Below, piece by piece: positions 17,401 through 26,014 of a stretch of 64,000 nt of DNA; positions within the stretch are counted from its first letter, which is position 1, and each line of letters begins with the position of its first letter. The position numbers were made by a program, and so were the translations under genes. The stretch comes from Paenibacillus sp. FSL M7-0420 (GTDB lineage: Bacteria; Bacillota; Bacilli; Paenibacillales; Paenibacillaceae). Below the pieces are notes generated by a model, which saw nothing but the letters and a program-made list of their open reading frames with translations, had not been told where the DNA came from and did no database searches. Location: assembly GCF_038002345.1 (NCBI RefSeq), contig NZ_JBBOCJ010000001.1, positions 4,278,001 to 4,342,000 on the forward strand. The letters run 5' to 3'.

Positions 17401-18339
17401 CTAAGGCTCCACGCTATAAAAAATCTTCATCACCAGGTCCTGCTCATAATCGCCGAACTTTTTGCCGAACAGGTTCATGCCGCCCTTGAAGACTGCATTC
17501 TCCTTCACGCCCAGCCGCAGATCCACGTGGTTCTGCCTTGTGAGACCTAACTGTTCCAGATTAACAGCGGATAGCTCCTGGTGGTCGATGGTACTGCGTG
17601 TGTCATCTACACTCCAGGTCTTGAGTGCGCCGAACTGGGTTCCCGTATCAATCCACCACGAGGGATTCAGCTTCCCGCATCTGCCGCCGAAGTCGCCGGG
17701 CGAGGTCCAGGTCCCCACCTCCACCTGGTTAATCCAGAGCGTAATATCCGAAGGCCAGTCATTCTCGTAATTCGGTGCCTCCGAGCAGATCTCCATGGAG
17801 AACTGAATCCGGTGAAGCACCGCTCCTTGCGGAATTTCCAGCGGATAGCGGTATTCGAGATAACCTTTGCGCAGCCAGAGCAGCTGGGCCTGCACCCGGT
17901 CCGGATGAAAAAATCCCGCCGGTGAATCCTCCGAAATAATCGGACCGTTCTCACTGACCATCCCGCAGGTAGGCGCCACTTCGCAGGCTGTGAAATTGCC
18001 GATCGGCATGGATATCTCATAGCAATATTCGCCTTGACCGGCTTGCAGGCGGCGCTGCGGAGCATTGATCGTGATCTTGATGTCATCATAAATCCGGCTG
18101 CATACCTTCATCGCCCCGCGTGAAGCGGGCAACAGCTCCGTCTCAATCAGCCCTGCCTGCTCAAGCACCTTCACATTGGAGGCTGCCGTAGATACAGGAA
18201 TCTCCAGCGCCTCCGCCAGCTCCGCCACATTCATTCTCCGCGTGTTAAGCAGCGCCAGCATTCTGAGTCTTAGCTCCGTAGAGAGCGCGTGTGTCACCTT
18301 CACCAGCTCATCCGCATGCTCCATGGACAACTCCAGCAT
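17401..18339 (-). CDS. ArsR/DeoR-like winged-helix regulator with large C-terminal domain
   Basis: The N-terminal 80 residues form an ArsR-type winged helix (RLRMLALLNTRRMNVAELA; VSTAASNVKVLEQAGL). The remaining 230 residues are beta-rich with several Cys and Trp residues and probably bind a ligand; this long partner domain is common in paenibacilli but has no function I can name. ATG 18339 is chosen because GGGGTG lies 6 bases upstream. It precedes the GH2 gene on the same strand, with a terminator and a dyad between them, so it may control that gene. The 312-residue length is about three times a classical ArsR. Confidence 0.75.
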   Translation of the reverse strand: MLELSMEHADELVKVTHALSTELRLRMLALLNTRRMNVAELAEALEIPVSTAASNVKVLEQAGLIETELLPASRGAMKVCSRIYDDIKITINAPQRRLQAGQGEYCYEISMPIGNFTACEVAPTCGMVSENGPIISEDSPAGFFHPDRVQAQLLWLRKGYLEYRYPLEIPQGAVLHRIQFSMEICSEAPNYENDWPSDITLWINQVEVGTWTSPGDFGGRCGKLNPSWWIDTGTQFGALKTWSVDDTRSTIDHQELSAVNLEQLGLTRQNHVDLRLGVKENAVFKGGMNLFGKKFGDYEQDLVMKIFYSVEP

Positions 18340-18375
18340 ATCTTTCACCCCATTTAGCTGTCCGTAATTACATAT

Positions 18376-18505
18376 CCTGCACGAATTGCAACATTCCCCG
18401 GATCGAACTCCCGCTAACCCGAGAATATTGCATAAAATGCAGCAATTCCTTCGCATAAGGCAGTTATTCCGGACAATTCCTGCAATCTGTGCAACAATTC
18501 TCCCA
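18376..18505. repeat. Phased dyad array A: three TGCA-N5-TGCA copies at 51-52 bp
   Basis: The cores start at 18378 (spacer CGAAT), 18429 (TAAAA) and 18481 (ATCTG). Each is TGCA, five bases, TGCA, and is followed by RCAATTCC or a near form. Spacings are 51 and 52 bp, close to five helical turns. The array fills the region upstream of the ArsR-like regulator and is unlike any coding frame. Confidence 0.6.
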
Positions 18506-18530
18506 ACGGTGCCGCTGCTGAGATATCAAA

Positions 18531-18547
18531 GTTGTAAAACTTACAAC
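18531..18547. promoter_or_regulatory. Perfect dyad GTTGTAA-AAC-TTACAAC
   Basis: A perfect 7-3-7 inverted repeat lies about 190 bp upstream of the ArsR-like regulator and 70 bp after the MOSC stop. It looks like an operator, and a TATACT on the minus strand overlaps its edge. The binding protein is unknown. Confidence 0.45.
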
Positions 18548-18617
18548 AGTATAGTCGCTAAAGACATTATGTAGGTGACCGCTCACCTTTGGCAAGAGCG
18601 TAGGACTTCTGTCCAGC

Positions 18618-19343
18618 TTAGCTATCCAGCATCACTACTTGATCGCCCAGCCGGACCTCTCCCGGAGTGATAACGGAAGCGTAGACGCCGAACTGCTGCT
18701 TAAGCTCTTTGTATACTTGCTTCAGCAGCGAGCTGTCCCGCTCCAGCGTATCCGGGTCGGTCGTAATCATCACGCAGCGCTCACAATAGCTATCCACTTG
18801 CAGCACTGTACTGCCAATCGACAGACGGCGGCCGAGCCACTCTTCCTCCCCCAGCGAGTCCTCACTCACTTCCACCAGGAAGTTGCCCCGGAAGCGGCGC
18901 TGGTCTACAGGCTTTCCCCACATGGCTTCAAGGTTCTTCAGACTCTTGTCGGTTACCAGCAGTATGCTGGCCGCGTCTACAGACAGCAGCTGAGGATACT
19001 GTTCCTCCGGGTGCGGCGCCTTGAACGCAGACATCGTAATTTCCGTCCGGGTCAGACTCTGAATTTCCCTAAGCAGCTCCTCGTCCCAGCCGAATAAGCG
19101 GCCATCCGCAGCCGTTACACGGATATCTTCCCCTGTATATTCCGCCTTATAAGACATCATCTTCGGAATCTTGCGGGCAGTGATATACTGGGACCAGTCT
19201 TTTTTAGTCATATCATAAAAGGAACAATACCGGTCCCCCTCCACTCCGTAAGATACAACCTTACAGGCCTCCAGTGCCTCTCCTGCAAAGGATTTTACCG
19301 GATAACGGTTAATCGATTTAATCTCCCCAACTGTAACTGACAC
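18618..19343 (-). CDS. MOSC domain protein with N-terminal beta-barrel
   Basis: The 241-residue protein begins with the MOSC_N barrel (IKSINRYPVKSFAGE) and continues with a MOSC domain whose conserved Cys lies in DSYCERCVMIT. MOSC proteins bind the molybdenum cofactor or carry sulfur, as in YiiM/YcbX and mARC enzymes that reduce N-hydroxylated compounds. It is stand-alone, lacking a fused ferredoxin domain, so a separate electron donor would be required. The start has GGTGGGG about 7 bases upstream. No molybdopterin genes are nearby. Confidence 0.85.
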   Translation of the reverse strand: MSVTVGEIKSINRYPVKSFAGEALEACKVVSYGVEGDRYCSFYDMTKKDWSQYITARKIPKMMSYKAEYTGEDIRVTAADGRLFGWDEELLREIQSLTRTEITMSAFKAPHPEEQYPQLLSVDAASILLVTDKSLKNLEAMWGKPVDQRRFRGNFLVEVSEDSLGEEEWLGRRLSIGSTVLQVDSYCERCVMITTDPDTLERDSSLLKQVYKELKQQFGVYASVITPGEVRLGDQVVMLDS

Positions 19344-19385
19344 GCCCCCACCTCTTCTGTCTATAATCTGATAGCTCTGCTACTT

Positions 19386-20315
19386 TTACTGTAGCGGCTT
19401 TAACTTCTGAATCTCTTCTACGGAAAGCCCTGTTGCCTCGGCGATAACAGATAGCTCGATACCTAGAGCAAGCAGTTTATGAGCTGTTTCCTTCTGAGCG
19501 TCGGCCTTCCCTTCTGCTATTCCCTTTGCTATTCCCTTTGCTATTCCCTTAGCCATTCCCTCGGCCATACCCTTAGCCTCACCTTCAGACCATCCCTTGG
19601 CCTCGGCTACCTTAGCCGCTTCATACATCGACGCCTCGTCATGCAAATACCGCTGGCGTGCTTCGTATTGTCTGCGGGCCTCCTCGTTCTGACTCAGAAA
19701 CTCCAGTGTGTCCATGGCTTTCTTCAGCACAGGTTCGTTCATCGTAAGCACCTCCCATTTGGATTGGTCTGCTCCCTTCAGGAATAGCAGCCAGTTTACC
19801 AGTCCGCCTTGTTCTAAGGACACCGCCTTTTCATCCAGCTTCGGCAATTCCAGAAAGTGAATCTCAATGTCGTCAAGCAAAGGAATTCCCGTGCGGTCCT
19901 CCCGCAAGTGAAAGACGTTATGGTATAGAGTATTCGGCAGCAGAGCAAAGTTTATAATGTTGATCGTCACGCATCGCTTTAACTGGTTATACGGCTGGCT
20001 CTCTTGCAACTGAGAGGAATACTGTTTGCTCCAATAATAGAGGGTCCGTTTCTCTGTATCGTATTTGTTGAACAACTGCATCTCTACATTGATAATTTCG
20101 CCCTCAGTCGTCTTGGCCCGAATGTCGAGAATGGACTGCTTATCCCGAGGAGAGTCCTTGTCGGTGTAAGGATTCAGGAGAATAATGTCACTTAGAGGGG
20201 GCTTACCCGCTTCGGCAAAGGTTCGGTTCAGAAAAGCCAGCAGTACATCACGGTTCTCTTCACTTCCAAATATCCGTTTAAACAAGAAATCATTTCGGGG
20301 ATCAAGCAGCTCCAT
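19386..20315 (-). CDS. Rpn family recombination-promoting nuclease/putative transposase
   Basis: The 309-residue protein matches the Rpn (PDDEXK_2) family: LDPRNDFLFKRIFGSEEN at the N terminus and the nuclease core LDIRAKT-xx-GEIINVEMQ with the Asp, Glu and Gln of the catalytic fold. The middle is FLELPKL-like, and the C-terminal part is a helical stretch with repeated four-residue units (GMAEGMAKGIAKGIAK). ATG 20315 has GGAGG 9 bases upstream. Rpn proteins cut DNA and raise RecA-independent recombination; many copies occur per genome. It is not a true transposon here: no inverted repeats or target duplication are visible. Confidence 0.87.
   Translation of the reverse strand: MELLDPRNDFLFKRIFGSEENRDVLLAFLNRTFAEAGKPPLSDIILLNPYTDKDSPRDKQSILDIRAKTTEGEIINVEMQLFNKYDTEKRTLYYWSKQYSSQLQESQPYNQLKRCVTINIINFALLPNTLYHNVFHLREDRTGIPLLDDIEIHFLELPKLDEKAVSLEQGGLVNWLLFLKGADQSKWEVLTMNEPVLKKAMDTLEFLSQNEEARRQYEARQRYLHDEASMYEAAKVAEAKGWSEGEAKGMAEGMAKGIAKGIAKGIAEGKADAQKETAHKLLALGIELSVIAEATGLSVEEIQKLKPLQ
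19514..19586. repeat. 12-bp tandem repeat inside the Rpn gene
   Basis: GCTATTCCCTTT is repeated three times without change and continues in three weaker copies. It codes for the GIAK/GMAE units, so unit gain or loss keeps the reading frame. Confidence 0.8.
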
Positions 20316-20422
20316 CCAGTCCAGCCTCCGTTTCGGTCTTATTATACCATTATCGCTGCCTGTTTTGCGTAAGGCAAGAGCTGAACCCTTATGAACTTGC
20401 AACAATATAATTACATACACGC

Positions 20423-20453
20423 AAAAAGAAAAGGACAGCCCCAAGGCTATCCT
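20423..20453 (-). terminator. Rho-independent terminator of the Bce-type transporter genes
   Basis: On the minus strand GGATAGCC-TTGG-GGCTGTCC is followed by TTTTCTTTTT. Confidence 0.85.
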
Positions 20454-20468
20454 CTTCATTGCATATAA

Positions 20469-22412
20469 TTACAGGGATTCCCGGATTACCCGCTTGTAAT
20501 ACAGGACCGACAGAAGGCCGAAGATGGAATACAGCACGGTATACAGCCCCATAACGACGAACATCGGAGTAAGCATCTCGGTCCCGAAGAAGAACCAGCC
20601 GGATTTTACCGCAAAATAACTGTGGCACAGGCCGATTACCAGCGGAATACCGAAATTGAACAGCTGCTTGAACCGAATGCCGCTCAGGAGATCCCCTTGG
20701 GTGAAGCCCAGCTTGCGCAGGATCGTATATCCCTCCCGCTCCTCCTCGCTCTCATCCATCTGCTTGAAATAGAGAATACAGCCGGAGGTGATCAGGAACG
20801 TCAGGCCCAGGAATCCGACAATGAACATAATGAGGCCCATATTGGTCCGCTGGTTGAACTCAAATTCATATTGCGAGAAGCTTTGCAGCTCCGGCTTGTG
20901 CTGTGTATAAATCTCATAAGCCTGCTTGGCCTGCGAGGACCCGGTAAGATTGATACCGTAATAGATTCCTTCGCCGCTCACTCTTTTTTGCTCATCCGGA
21001 TCTTTATGCTGAAGCAATTCCTGGAAGACTGAATCATCCACCACGAACACCCCCAGGATCCCTCCGCCAAAATAATACGGCAGCACAGACTGCTCAGACA
21101 AACCTGTAAGCTGCTGCTTAATGACCCCACCCTTGATATACAAGTCCAATTCACCGCGATCCTTCAGCTTCAGCATGGTTTGCTTCGTAGTTGTGTAACC
21201 CATAATCCGTACCTCGCCCGGCTGCAAATCCATGTTTTTCAGACTGCTCTCACTAATCACGGTAGCCAATAGACTGGTGTCATTGTTGGAGAAATTTTTA
21301 GTATCCACGACCTCCTTAAGATCCACCTCTACCTGCACCGTTGGAATCTCCAGCGTGGTATAACCTATGCCGGCCTGATCCAGCGCCTCCCGGAATCCTG
21401 CCTCATCGGCCTTCTGAAGGAAGCCGTAATCATGCGGCGAGCTCTCACGCGCGGAGGACTCCACCGAATAATATGAGATATAGCTCAGAGAGAGCAGGCC
21501 GATCGCCAGCGCGGATACCGTGGTGATGACCGTCAGCAGCAGGGCATTCGATTTCATCCGGAACATAATGGAAGAGAGTGATAACACCTGCCGAATGGAC
21601 AGGTAGCCCTTCTTCCTGCGGCGGATGAGATTGAAGAGAAAGCTGACTGAGCCTTTGTAGAACAGATAGGTTCCGATAATCACCAGGGCGAGGATGGCAA
21701 TCATCGCATACATCAGCCCGTTCATACCCGTGAATCTGCCGCTGAACAGCTCCCCGGACACATAATACCCTCCGCAGATGCTGCCAATCCCGAGCAGGCC
21801 GATCACAACCTCCCACAGCGACATTCTCTGAATACGCGTCTGGGAAGTCGCCGTAGCCTTGAACAGCGACAGAATGCTCTGCGCCCGGATGAAGGTGTAA
21901 TTCATGATCATAATCAGCATATACACGGCGGCAAAAACCAGCACCGTCCGCCGCAGGGCCTCGGGGGAGAAGCGCAGCGCAGCGACCTGATCGACCTCCA
22001 GGATTTTGAACAGAATCATCAGGATCAGCCGTGACATCACGAACCCTGCACCGATCCCCGCGAACATCGATCCGAAATATAGAATCAGATTCTCGGCGCT
22101 CAGCAGCACGAAGATTCTGCTCTTGGTCAGCCCGATCAGCTGGAACAGCCCGATCTCCTTACTGCGGCGCTTGATGAAGATGGTGTTCGCATACAGCAGG
22201 AAGATGGCCACAATCGCAACCAGCAGGACGGAGGACGCGCCGATGGCAGCCCCGCCTTTGATCGAACCGCTGACCTCGTGCATGGCCGGGTCGAACTGCA
22301 GCGTCACGAAGGAGAAGTACAGGGCCACACTGAAAATAAGCGCGAACACGTAGAGATAATAGTTCTTAATGTTCTTTTTGAGGTTCCGCAGGATAATATA
22401 ATTCAGACTCAT
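20469..22412 (-). CDS. Bce-type ABC transporter permease
   Basis: The 647-residue permease has ten hydrophobic segments and a large extracellular domain between segments seven and eight (about residues 310-520), the layout of BceB/VraE permeases. FtsX-like regions flank it. These transporters remove antimicrobial peptides such as bacitracin from lipid II-cycle targets and also act as the sensor for their own histidine kinase. Its start overlaps the ATPase stop by 4 bp. It ends a four-gene module: response regulator, kinase, ATPase, permease. The exact peptide ligand depends on the extracellular domain and cannot be read here. Confidence 0.9.
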   Translation of the reverse strand: MSLNYIILRNLKKNIKNYYLYVFALIFSVALYFSFVTLQFDPAMHEVSGSIKGGAAIGASSVLLVAIVAIFLLYANTIFIKRRSKEIGLFQLIGLTKSRIFVLLSAENLILYFGSMFAGIGAGFVMSRLILMILFKILEVDQVAALRFSPEALRRTVLVFAAVYMLIMIMNYTFIRAQSILSLFKATATSQTRIQRMSLWEVVIGLLGIGSICGGYYVSGELFSGRFTGMNGLMYAMIAILALVIIGTYLFYKGSVSFLFNLIRRRKKGYLSIRQVLSLSSIMFRMKSNALLLTVITTVSALAIGLLSLSYISYYSVESSARESSPHDYGFLQKADEAGFREALDQAGIGYTTLEIPTVQVEVDLKEVVDTKNFSNNDTSLLATVISESSLKNMDLQPGEVRIMGYTTTKQTMLKLKDRGELDLYIKGGVIKQQLTGLSEQSVLPYYFGGGILGVFVVDDSVFQELLQHKDPDEQKRVSGEGIYYGINLTGSSQAKQAYEIYTQHKPELQSFSQYEFEFNQRTNMGLIMFIVGFLGLTFLITSGCILYFKQMDESEEEREGYTILRKLGFTQGDLLSGIRFKQLFNFGIPLVIGLCHSYFAVKSGWFFFGTEMLTPMFVVMGLYTVLYSIFGLLSVLYYKRVIRESL

Positions 22413-23164
22413 TGTGTGACACCGCCAAGTACGCCCTGAGTGCTGATAATATCACCCAAGAAGGATTGCCGCGATTCCTCCCCCTTGTTCAGCTGGGTGT
22501 AGATTTGCCCGTCCCGGATGAAGACGACACGGCTGCAGTAGCTTGCGGCCACAGCATCATGCGTAACCATGACAATGGTGGCTTCACGCTTGCTGTTCAT
22601 GGCGGCCAGCTTGTTCAGCAGATCGGACGCAGATTTGGAATCCAAGGCTCCTGTAGGCTCATCGGCAAAAATAATGCTCGGATCATGCACGAATGCCCGC
22701 GCCGCCGATGTACGCTGCTTCTGCCCGCCGGAGATTTCCGCCGGATATTTGTCCTTCAGCTCATAGATTCCCAGCTCGCCCGCTACCTGGTCGAATTTCT
22801 GGTGCGCCTCCTTCTTGGACATGCCTGTAATCGACAGCGGCAGCATGATGTTCTCCTTGACGGTCAAGGTGTCGAGCAGATTGTAATCCTGGAAAATAAA
22901 CCCGAGATGATGCTTGCGGAACTCGGCGAGCTGCTTCTCCTTCATCCCGGTGAATTCCTTGCCCTCAATTTCGATTGTGCCCTTGCTTACCCGGTCAATG
23001 GAGGACAATACGTTCAGAAGCGTCGTTTTGCCGGACCCGGACGGACCCATGATTCCGACGAATTCGCCCTTGTCCACCTGAAGATCAATGCCCCTCAGGA
23101 CTTCCTGTTTATTGAATTTGTTACCATAGGTTTTATAGATTTTGTTAGCCTGCATAATAAGCAT
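22409..23164 (-). CDS. Bce-type ABC transporter ATP-binding protein
   Basis: The 251-residue ATPase has Walker [11 protein letters not shown]-loop [13 protein letters not shown], signature [14 protein letters not shown], Walker [14 protein letters not shown] and H-loop VTHD. It belongs to the MacB/LolD-like group that serves BceB permeases. ATG 23164 follows GGAG by about 10 bases. A gap of 98 bp separates it from the kinase gene and contains a perfect BceR-type dyad and a TATGAT -10-like box. The transporter genes thus probably have their own inducible promoter, separate from the regulator genes. Confidence 0.92.
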   Translation of the reverse strand: MLIMQANKIYKTYGNKFNKQEVLRGIDLQVDKGEFVGIMGPSGSGKTTLLNVLSSIDRVSKGTIEIEGKEFTGMKEKQLAEFRKHHLGFIFQDYNLLDTLTVKENIMLPLSITGMSKKEAHQKFDQVAGELGIYELKDKYPAEISGGQKQRTSAARAFVHDPSIIFADEPTGALDSKSASDLLNKLAAMNSKREATIVMVTHDAVAASYCSRVVFIRDGQIYTQLNKGEESRQSFLGDIISTQGVLGGVTQ

Positions 23165-23248
23165 CTGTTCCCCACTCCTTTTCTATAGCTCTATCATAAG
23201 CGGGTGGATGATTATTCTCCTGCGCTTCGCCGAACAAATGGAACAGGC

Positions 23249-23268
23249 ATGTGACACTATTGTCACAT
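23249..23268. promoter_or_regulatory. BceR-type operator ATGTGACA-CTAT-TGTCACAT
   Basis: A perfect 8-4-8 inverted repeat contains TGACA-N4-TGTCA, fitting the TNACA-N4-TGTNA pattern I know for BceR-like regulators. It lies about 70 bp before the likely start of transporter transcription (minus-strand TATGAT at 23193-23198) and overlaps the stop codon of the kinase gene. Confidence 0.7.
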
Positions 23269-24267
23269 ACCTGTCAGCCGCTGAAAGTCATTTTCCCTTG
23301 GAAAAGTCAGCGTAAATACACTCCCCTGCCCAAGCACGGAAGCAGCGTGAAGTCTAATCAGCAGCGGCTCCGCAACCTGCCGGGTCAGGTACAGCCCCAT
23401 GCCGGTAGCTGCCCCCTCCTGGCGGAATCGCGATGAGGTGAAGCCCTTATCGTAGATCCGCAGCAGATCCCTGGGGTCAATTCCCTGTCCGCTGTCTTCA
23501 ATGACAAGCACAACATGGCCGCCCTCCTCACTGCTCCGGATGAAGATATCGGAGGCTTCGCTGTATTTCACAGCATTGGTCAGGAGCTGCCGCAGCATGA
23601 AGGCCAGCCATTTACCGTCTGTCAGTACCGTTTCAGCTTCAAGCTCCACATCGAACCCGATGCGTTTGGAGATGCACCAGGATTTCAATGCCCGGATCTC
23701 CTTATTAAGAATAGGAGCAAGACCGACCTTCTCAATGAACAGATCATTGCGGATGAAGGGAATCCGCTTCTGGTGCAGCTGCTGGTCGAGCAGATGGTGA
23801 ATCCGCAGCCATTCGTACATCATCTGTCTTTGCAGGGTCTCGTCCGGCAAGCGCTCTATCATCAGCTGCATAGCAGTCAGCGGAGTCTTGACCTCATGTA
23901 TCCAGGCCAGCAGCTCGTCCTTCTCCGATTCCAGCAGCCCGACATTCACGGAGGATTCGCGCTTGTAACGGTCCGTCTGGGCGCTCACCGCCTCGTGGAC
24001 GAGCCGCTCCATCGGACTGCCCGGCTCCAGGACCGCCTGCAGCTCATAGATCTGATCCCAAGAGGCAAGGCTCTTGTAGAACCGGGTCTCCCGGGAATAC
24101 CTCAGGAAGACGAAGGCCAGGCAAAGCAGCGTATTGAGGAGCACAATGTACAGGACCGGCAGCAGCGGGATGGCAGAATCAATATAGGCCACGAATATAA
24201 TAATCAGCTGGAGGGCGGCCAGCAGGAGCAGCCAGCTCCGCTTCTCGGTGATGTATTTCCTTATCAT
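23263..24267 (-). CDS. Bce-type intramembrane-sensing histidine kinase
   Basis: The 334-residue kinase has two membrane helices (about residues 12-30 and 35-55) with almost no extracellular loop, so it cannot bind ligand itself and relies on the BceAB transporter, as in BceS. The phosphorylated His124 is in WIHEVKTPLTA. The ATP-binding boxes are LLTNAVKYS (N), VIEDSGQGID (G1) and TGMGLYLTRQV (G2). It overlaps the regulator gene stop by 4 bp. The partner regulator is encoded upstream and the transporter downstream, a complete detoxification module. Confidence 0.92.
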   Translation of the reverse strand: MIRKYITEKRSWLLLLAALQLIIIFVAYIDSAIPLLPVLYIVLLNTLLCLAFVFLRYSRETRFYKSLASWDQIYELQAVLEPGSPMERLVHEAVSAQTDRYKRESSVNVGLLESEKDELLAWIHEVKTPLTAMQLMIERLPDETLQRQMMYEWLRIHHLLDQQLHQKRIPFIRNDLFIEKVGLAPILNKEIRALKSWCISKRIGFDVELEAETVLTDGKWLAFMLRQLLTNAVKYSEASDIFIRSSEEGGHVVLVIEDSGQGIDPRDLLRIYDKGFTSSRFRQEGAATGMGLYLTRQVAEPLLIRLHAASVLGQGSVFTLTFPRENDFQRLTGM

Positions 24268-24953
24268 TCTGCCGCCTCTTCAGTCGCCATATACCCTTGC
24301 CCCACCTTAGTCTCTATGTAGGCATCCAGACCGAGCGGCTCCAGCTTCTTGCGCAGCCGGTTCACATTCACAGTCAGTGTATTATCGCTGACAAAATGCT
24401 CGTTGTCCCACAGGCTGGTGATGATCTCCTCACGCTCTACAATAGTGTTTTTACGCTCCAGCAGGATTTTGAGAATCAGCATCTCATTCTTGGTCAGCAG
24501 AGCCGCTCCCCCGCTGCCCGTGACTGTATTCTTCACGAACTCAATTGCCGCTCCGCGCCAGGTCTTCAGCTCCGTGCCTTCCTTGGCATAATTATAGACC
24601 CGGCGGAGGATGGCCTGAATCTTGGCAATCAGCACCTCGAAGTGGAACGGCTTCTGAATGAAATCATCGGCCCCAAGCTGCATCGACATCACCATATCGC
24701 TTGGATGGTCCCGGGAGGAGAGGAAGATAATCGGCACCTTGGAGTGGCTTCGCAGAATCCGGCACCAATGGAAGCCGTCGAACTGCGGCAGCTGGATATC
24801 AATCACCACCAGATCGGGCTTTACCTCCGAGAACTCCTGCAGTACCTTACCGAAATTTGTAATTCCGTACACCTCATAGGACCATTGGGCAAGTCTCTCC
24901 CTGATCTCCCCGAACAGGGTGATATCATCTTCGATTAGCATTATTTTGAACAC
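24264..24953 (-). CDS. Bce-type OmpR-family response regulator
   Basis: The 229-residue protein has a receiver domain with the acidic pair ED (residues 8-9), phospho-acceptor Asp52 (VVIDIQLPQFDG) and Lys in IQKPFHF, then an OmpR winged helix (DNTLTVNVNRLRKKLE). It is the partner of the kinase encoded 4 bp within its end. It should bind the dyad at 23249-23268 and switch on the transporter genes when the pump is busy with peptide. The start context is weak but the length matches the family. Confidence 0.92.
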   Translation of the reverse strand: MFKIMLIEDDITLFGEIRERLAQWSYEVYGITNFGKVLQEFSEVKPDLVVIDIQLPQFDGFHWCRILRSHSKVPIIFLSSRDHPSDMVMSMQLGADDFIQKPFHFEVLIAKIQAILRRVYNYAKEGTELKTWRGAAIEFVKNTVTGSGGAALLTKNEMLILKILLERKNTIVEREEIITSLWDNEHFVSDNTLTVNVNRLRKKLEPLGLDAYIETKVGQGYMATEEAAE

Positions 24954-25084
24954 AAAGGACTCTCCTTCAGAAGAAATACTATCGGACTATTATACTTCAC
25001 GTTTATTATATTTGTGAAACCTCCCCTTAACCAAGTAACGTATTAGATACAAACGGCGACAAATTTGAACCTACCGAGGAGCTG

Positions 25085-25333
25085 ATGATCATCGAAACTT
25101 TTAGCGCAATCTTCATCTTGTTATTTGGAATTGCAGTTAACTTATTTAGCTTATATGTGCGCAAAAACCCTACCTTCACCTGGCAGGCGAGTGAAAGCTG
25201 GAAAATGAAAGGTGATAGTGAACCCAGTGACGCCTATATCAGCTCCATGCGCTTCAGAGGGGCCGTGGGCTTATGGATGGGATCTTTCGTGATGGTGATG
25301 GGGATATTGACACTGTGGAGTTCTCTTAGTTAA
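25085..25333 (+). CDS. Small membrane protein, DUF6199-like
   Basis: The 82-residue protein has two membrane helices (residues 3-23 and 60-80) joined by a loop with PTFTWQASESWKMKGDSEPSDAYI. That loop resembles the DUF6199 family as I remember it (WKxKGDxEPSDxYI), a group of unknown function. GAGGAG lies very close to the ATG, a short spacing of 3 bases. It is divergent from the Bce regulator gene and 83 bp before the LysE gene. Confidence 0.65.
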   Translation: MIIETFSAIFILLFGIAVNLFSLYVRKNPTFTWQASESWKMKGDSEPSDAYISSMRFRGAVGLWMGSFVMVMGILTLWSSLS

Positions 25334-25416
25334 AGGAATAGCGGACTGCAATAATGTACTATAGCGATTCGCAGCCCCGGTGTATATTCATGGAACTACT
25401 TTCACCGGAGGTCTTC

Positions 25417-25998
25417 ATGAATATCCTTTCCTTTATCATCTATTGTATTGTGGTTACCTTCACACCCGGCCCGACCAATATTGTGATCCTCTCCTCTGTG
25501 CAACACCATGGGGCCAGGAAAACAATGGGATACGTCCTCGGAGCCACACTCGCCTTCGGACTGCTCCTTGCCGCATCCGCTCTGCTGAACCGCTTGCTTG
25601 CTGACATCCTTCCGCATATTCTCGGTGTCATGCAGATCATCGGCAGCCTGTATATGCTCTACCTCGCTTATCAGGTGTACAGGATGGGCCGTTCTGAAGC
25701 GGCAGGCCAGCAGGCCTCAGGCTTCCTCTCCGGGCTGCTGATGCAGTTCGCCAATCCGAAGGTACTGCTGTTCACGCTGACGGTTATCCCGGGTTATGTC
25801 ATGCCCTACTATAGCTCGCCCGCAGCTTCCTCCATCTTCGTCATCGTCATTACGGTGATCGGTTTCCTGGCCTTCACAGCCTGGGTCGTCTTCGGCTCCG
25901 TATTCAAGAGCTTTTTGGAGCGGCATCAGATGCTGATGAATAGTATAATGGCTCTGTTTCTAGTATACTCTGCTGTAATGGTATCCGGAATTTTATAG
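25417..25998 (+). CDS. LysE family exporter
   Basis: The 193-residue protein has six hydrophobic helices and the LysE/RhtB signature at the N terminus, TFTPGPTNIVILSS, plus the FANPKVLLF motif. The family exports amino acids or related small molecules from the cytoplasm. ATG 25417 has GGAGG 5 bases upstream, so the longer frame from 25354 is not used. An AraC-type regulator starts 16 bp after its stop on the same strand, a common pairing in which the regulator senses the exported amino acid. Confidence 0.88.
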   Translation: MNILSFIIYCIVVTFTPGPTNIVILSSVQHHGARKTMGYVLGATLAFGLLLAASALLNRLLADILPHILGVMQIIGSLYMLYLAYQVYRMGRSEAAGQQASGFLSGLLMQFANPKVLLFTLTVIPGYVMPYYSSPAASSIFVIVITVIGFLAFTAWVVFGSVFKSFLERHQMLMNSIMALFLVYSAVMVSGIL

Positions 25999-26014
25999 AA
26001 CGGCGGTGGTCAGG

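Noticed and set aside
19386..20315. Insertion sequence at the Rpn gene
   Set aside because: Rpn proteins are annotated as transposase-like, but there are no flanking inverted repeats or target duplications.
25354..25416. Upstream extension of the LysE gene
   Set aside because: GGAGG lies 5 bases before ATG 25417, and the extension adds a non-membrane stretch not typical of the family.
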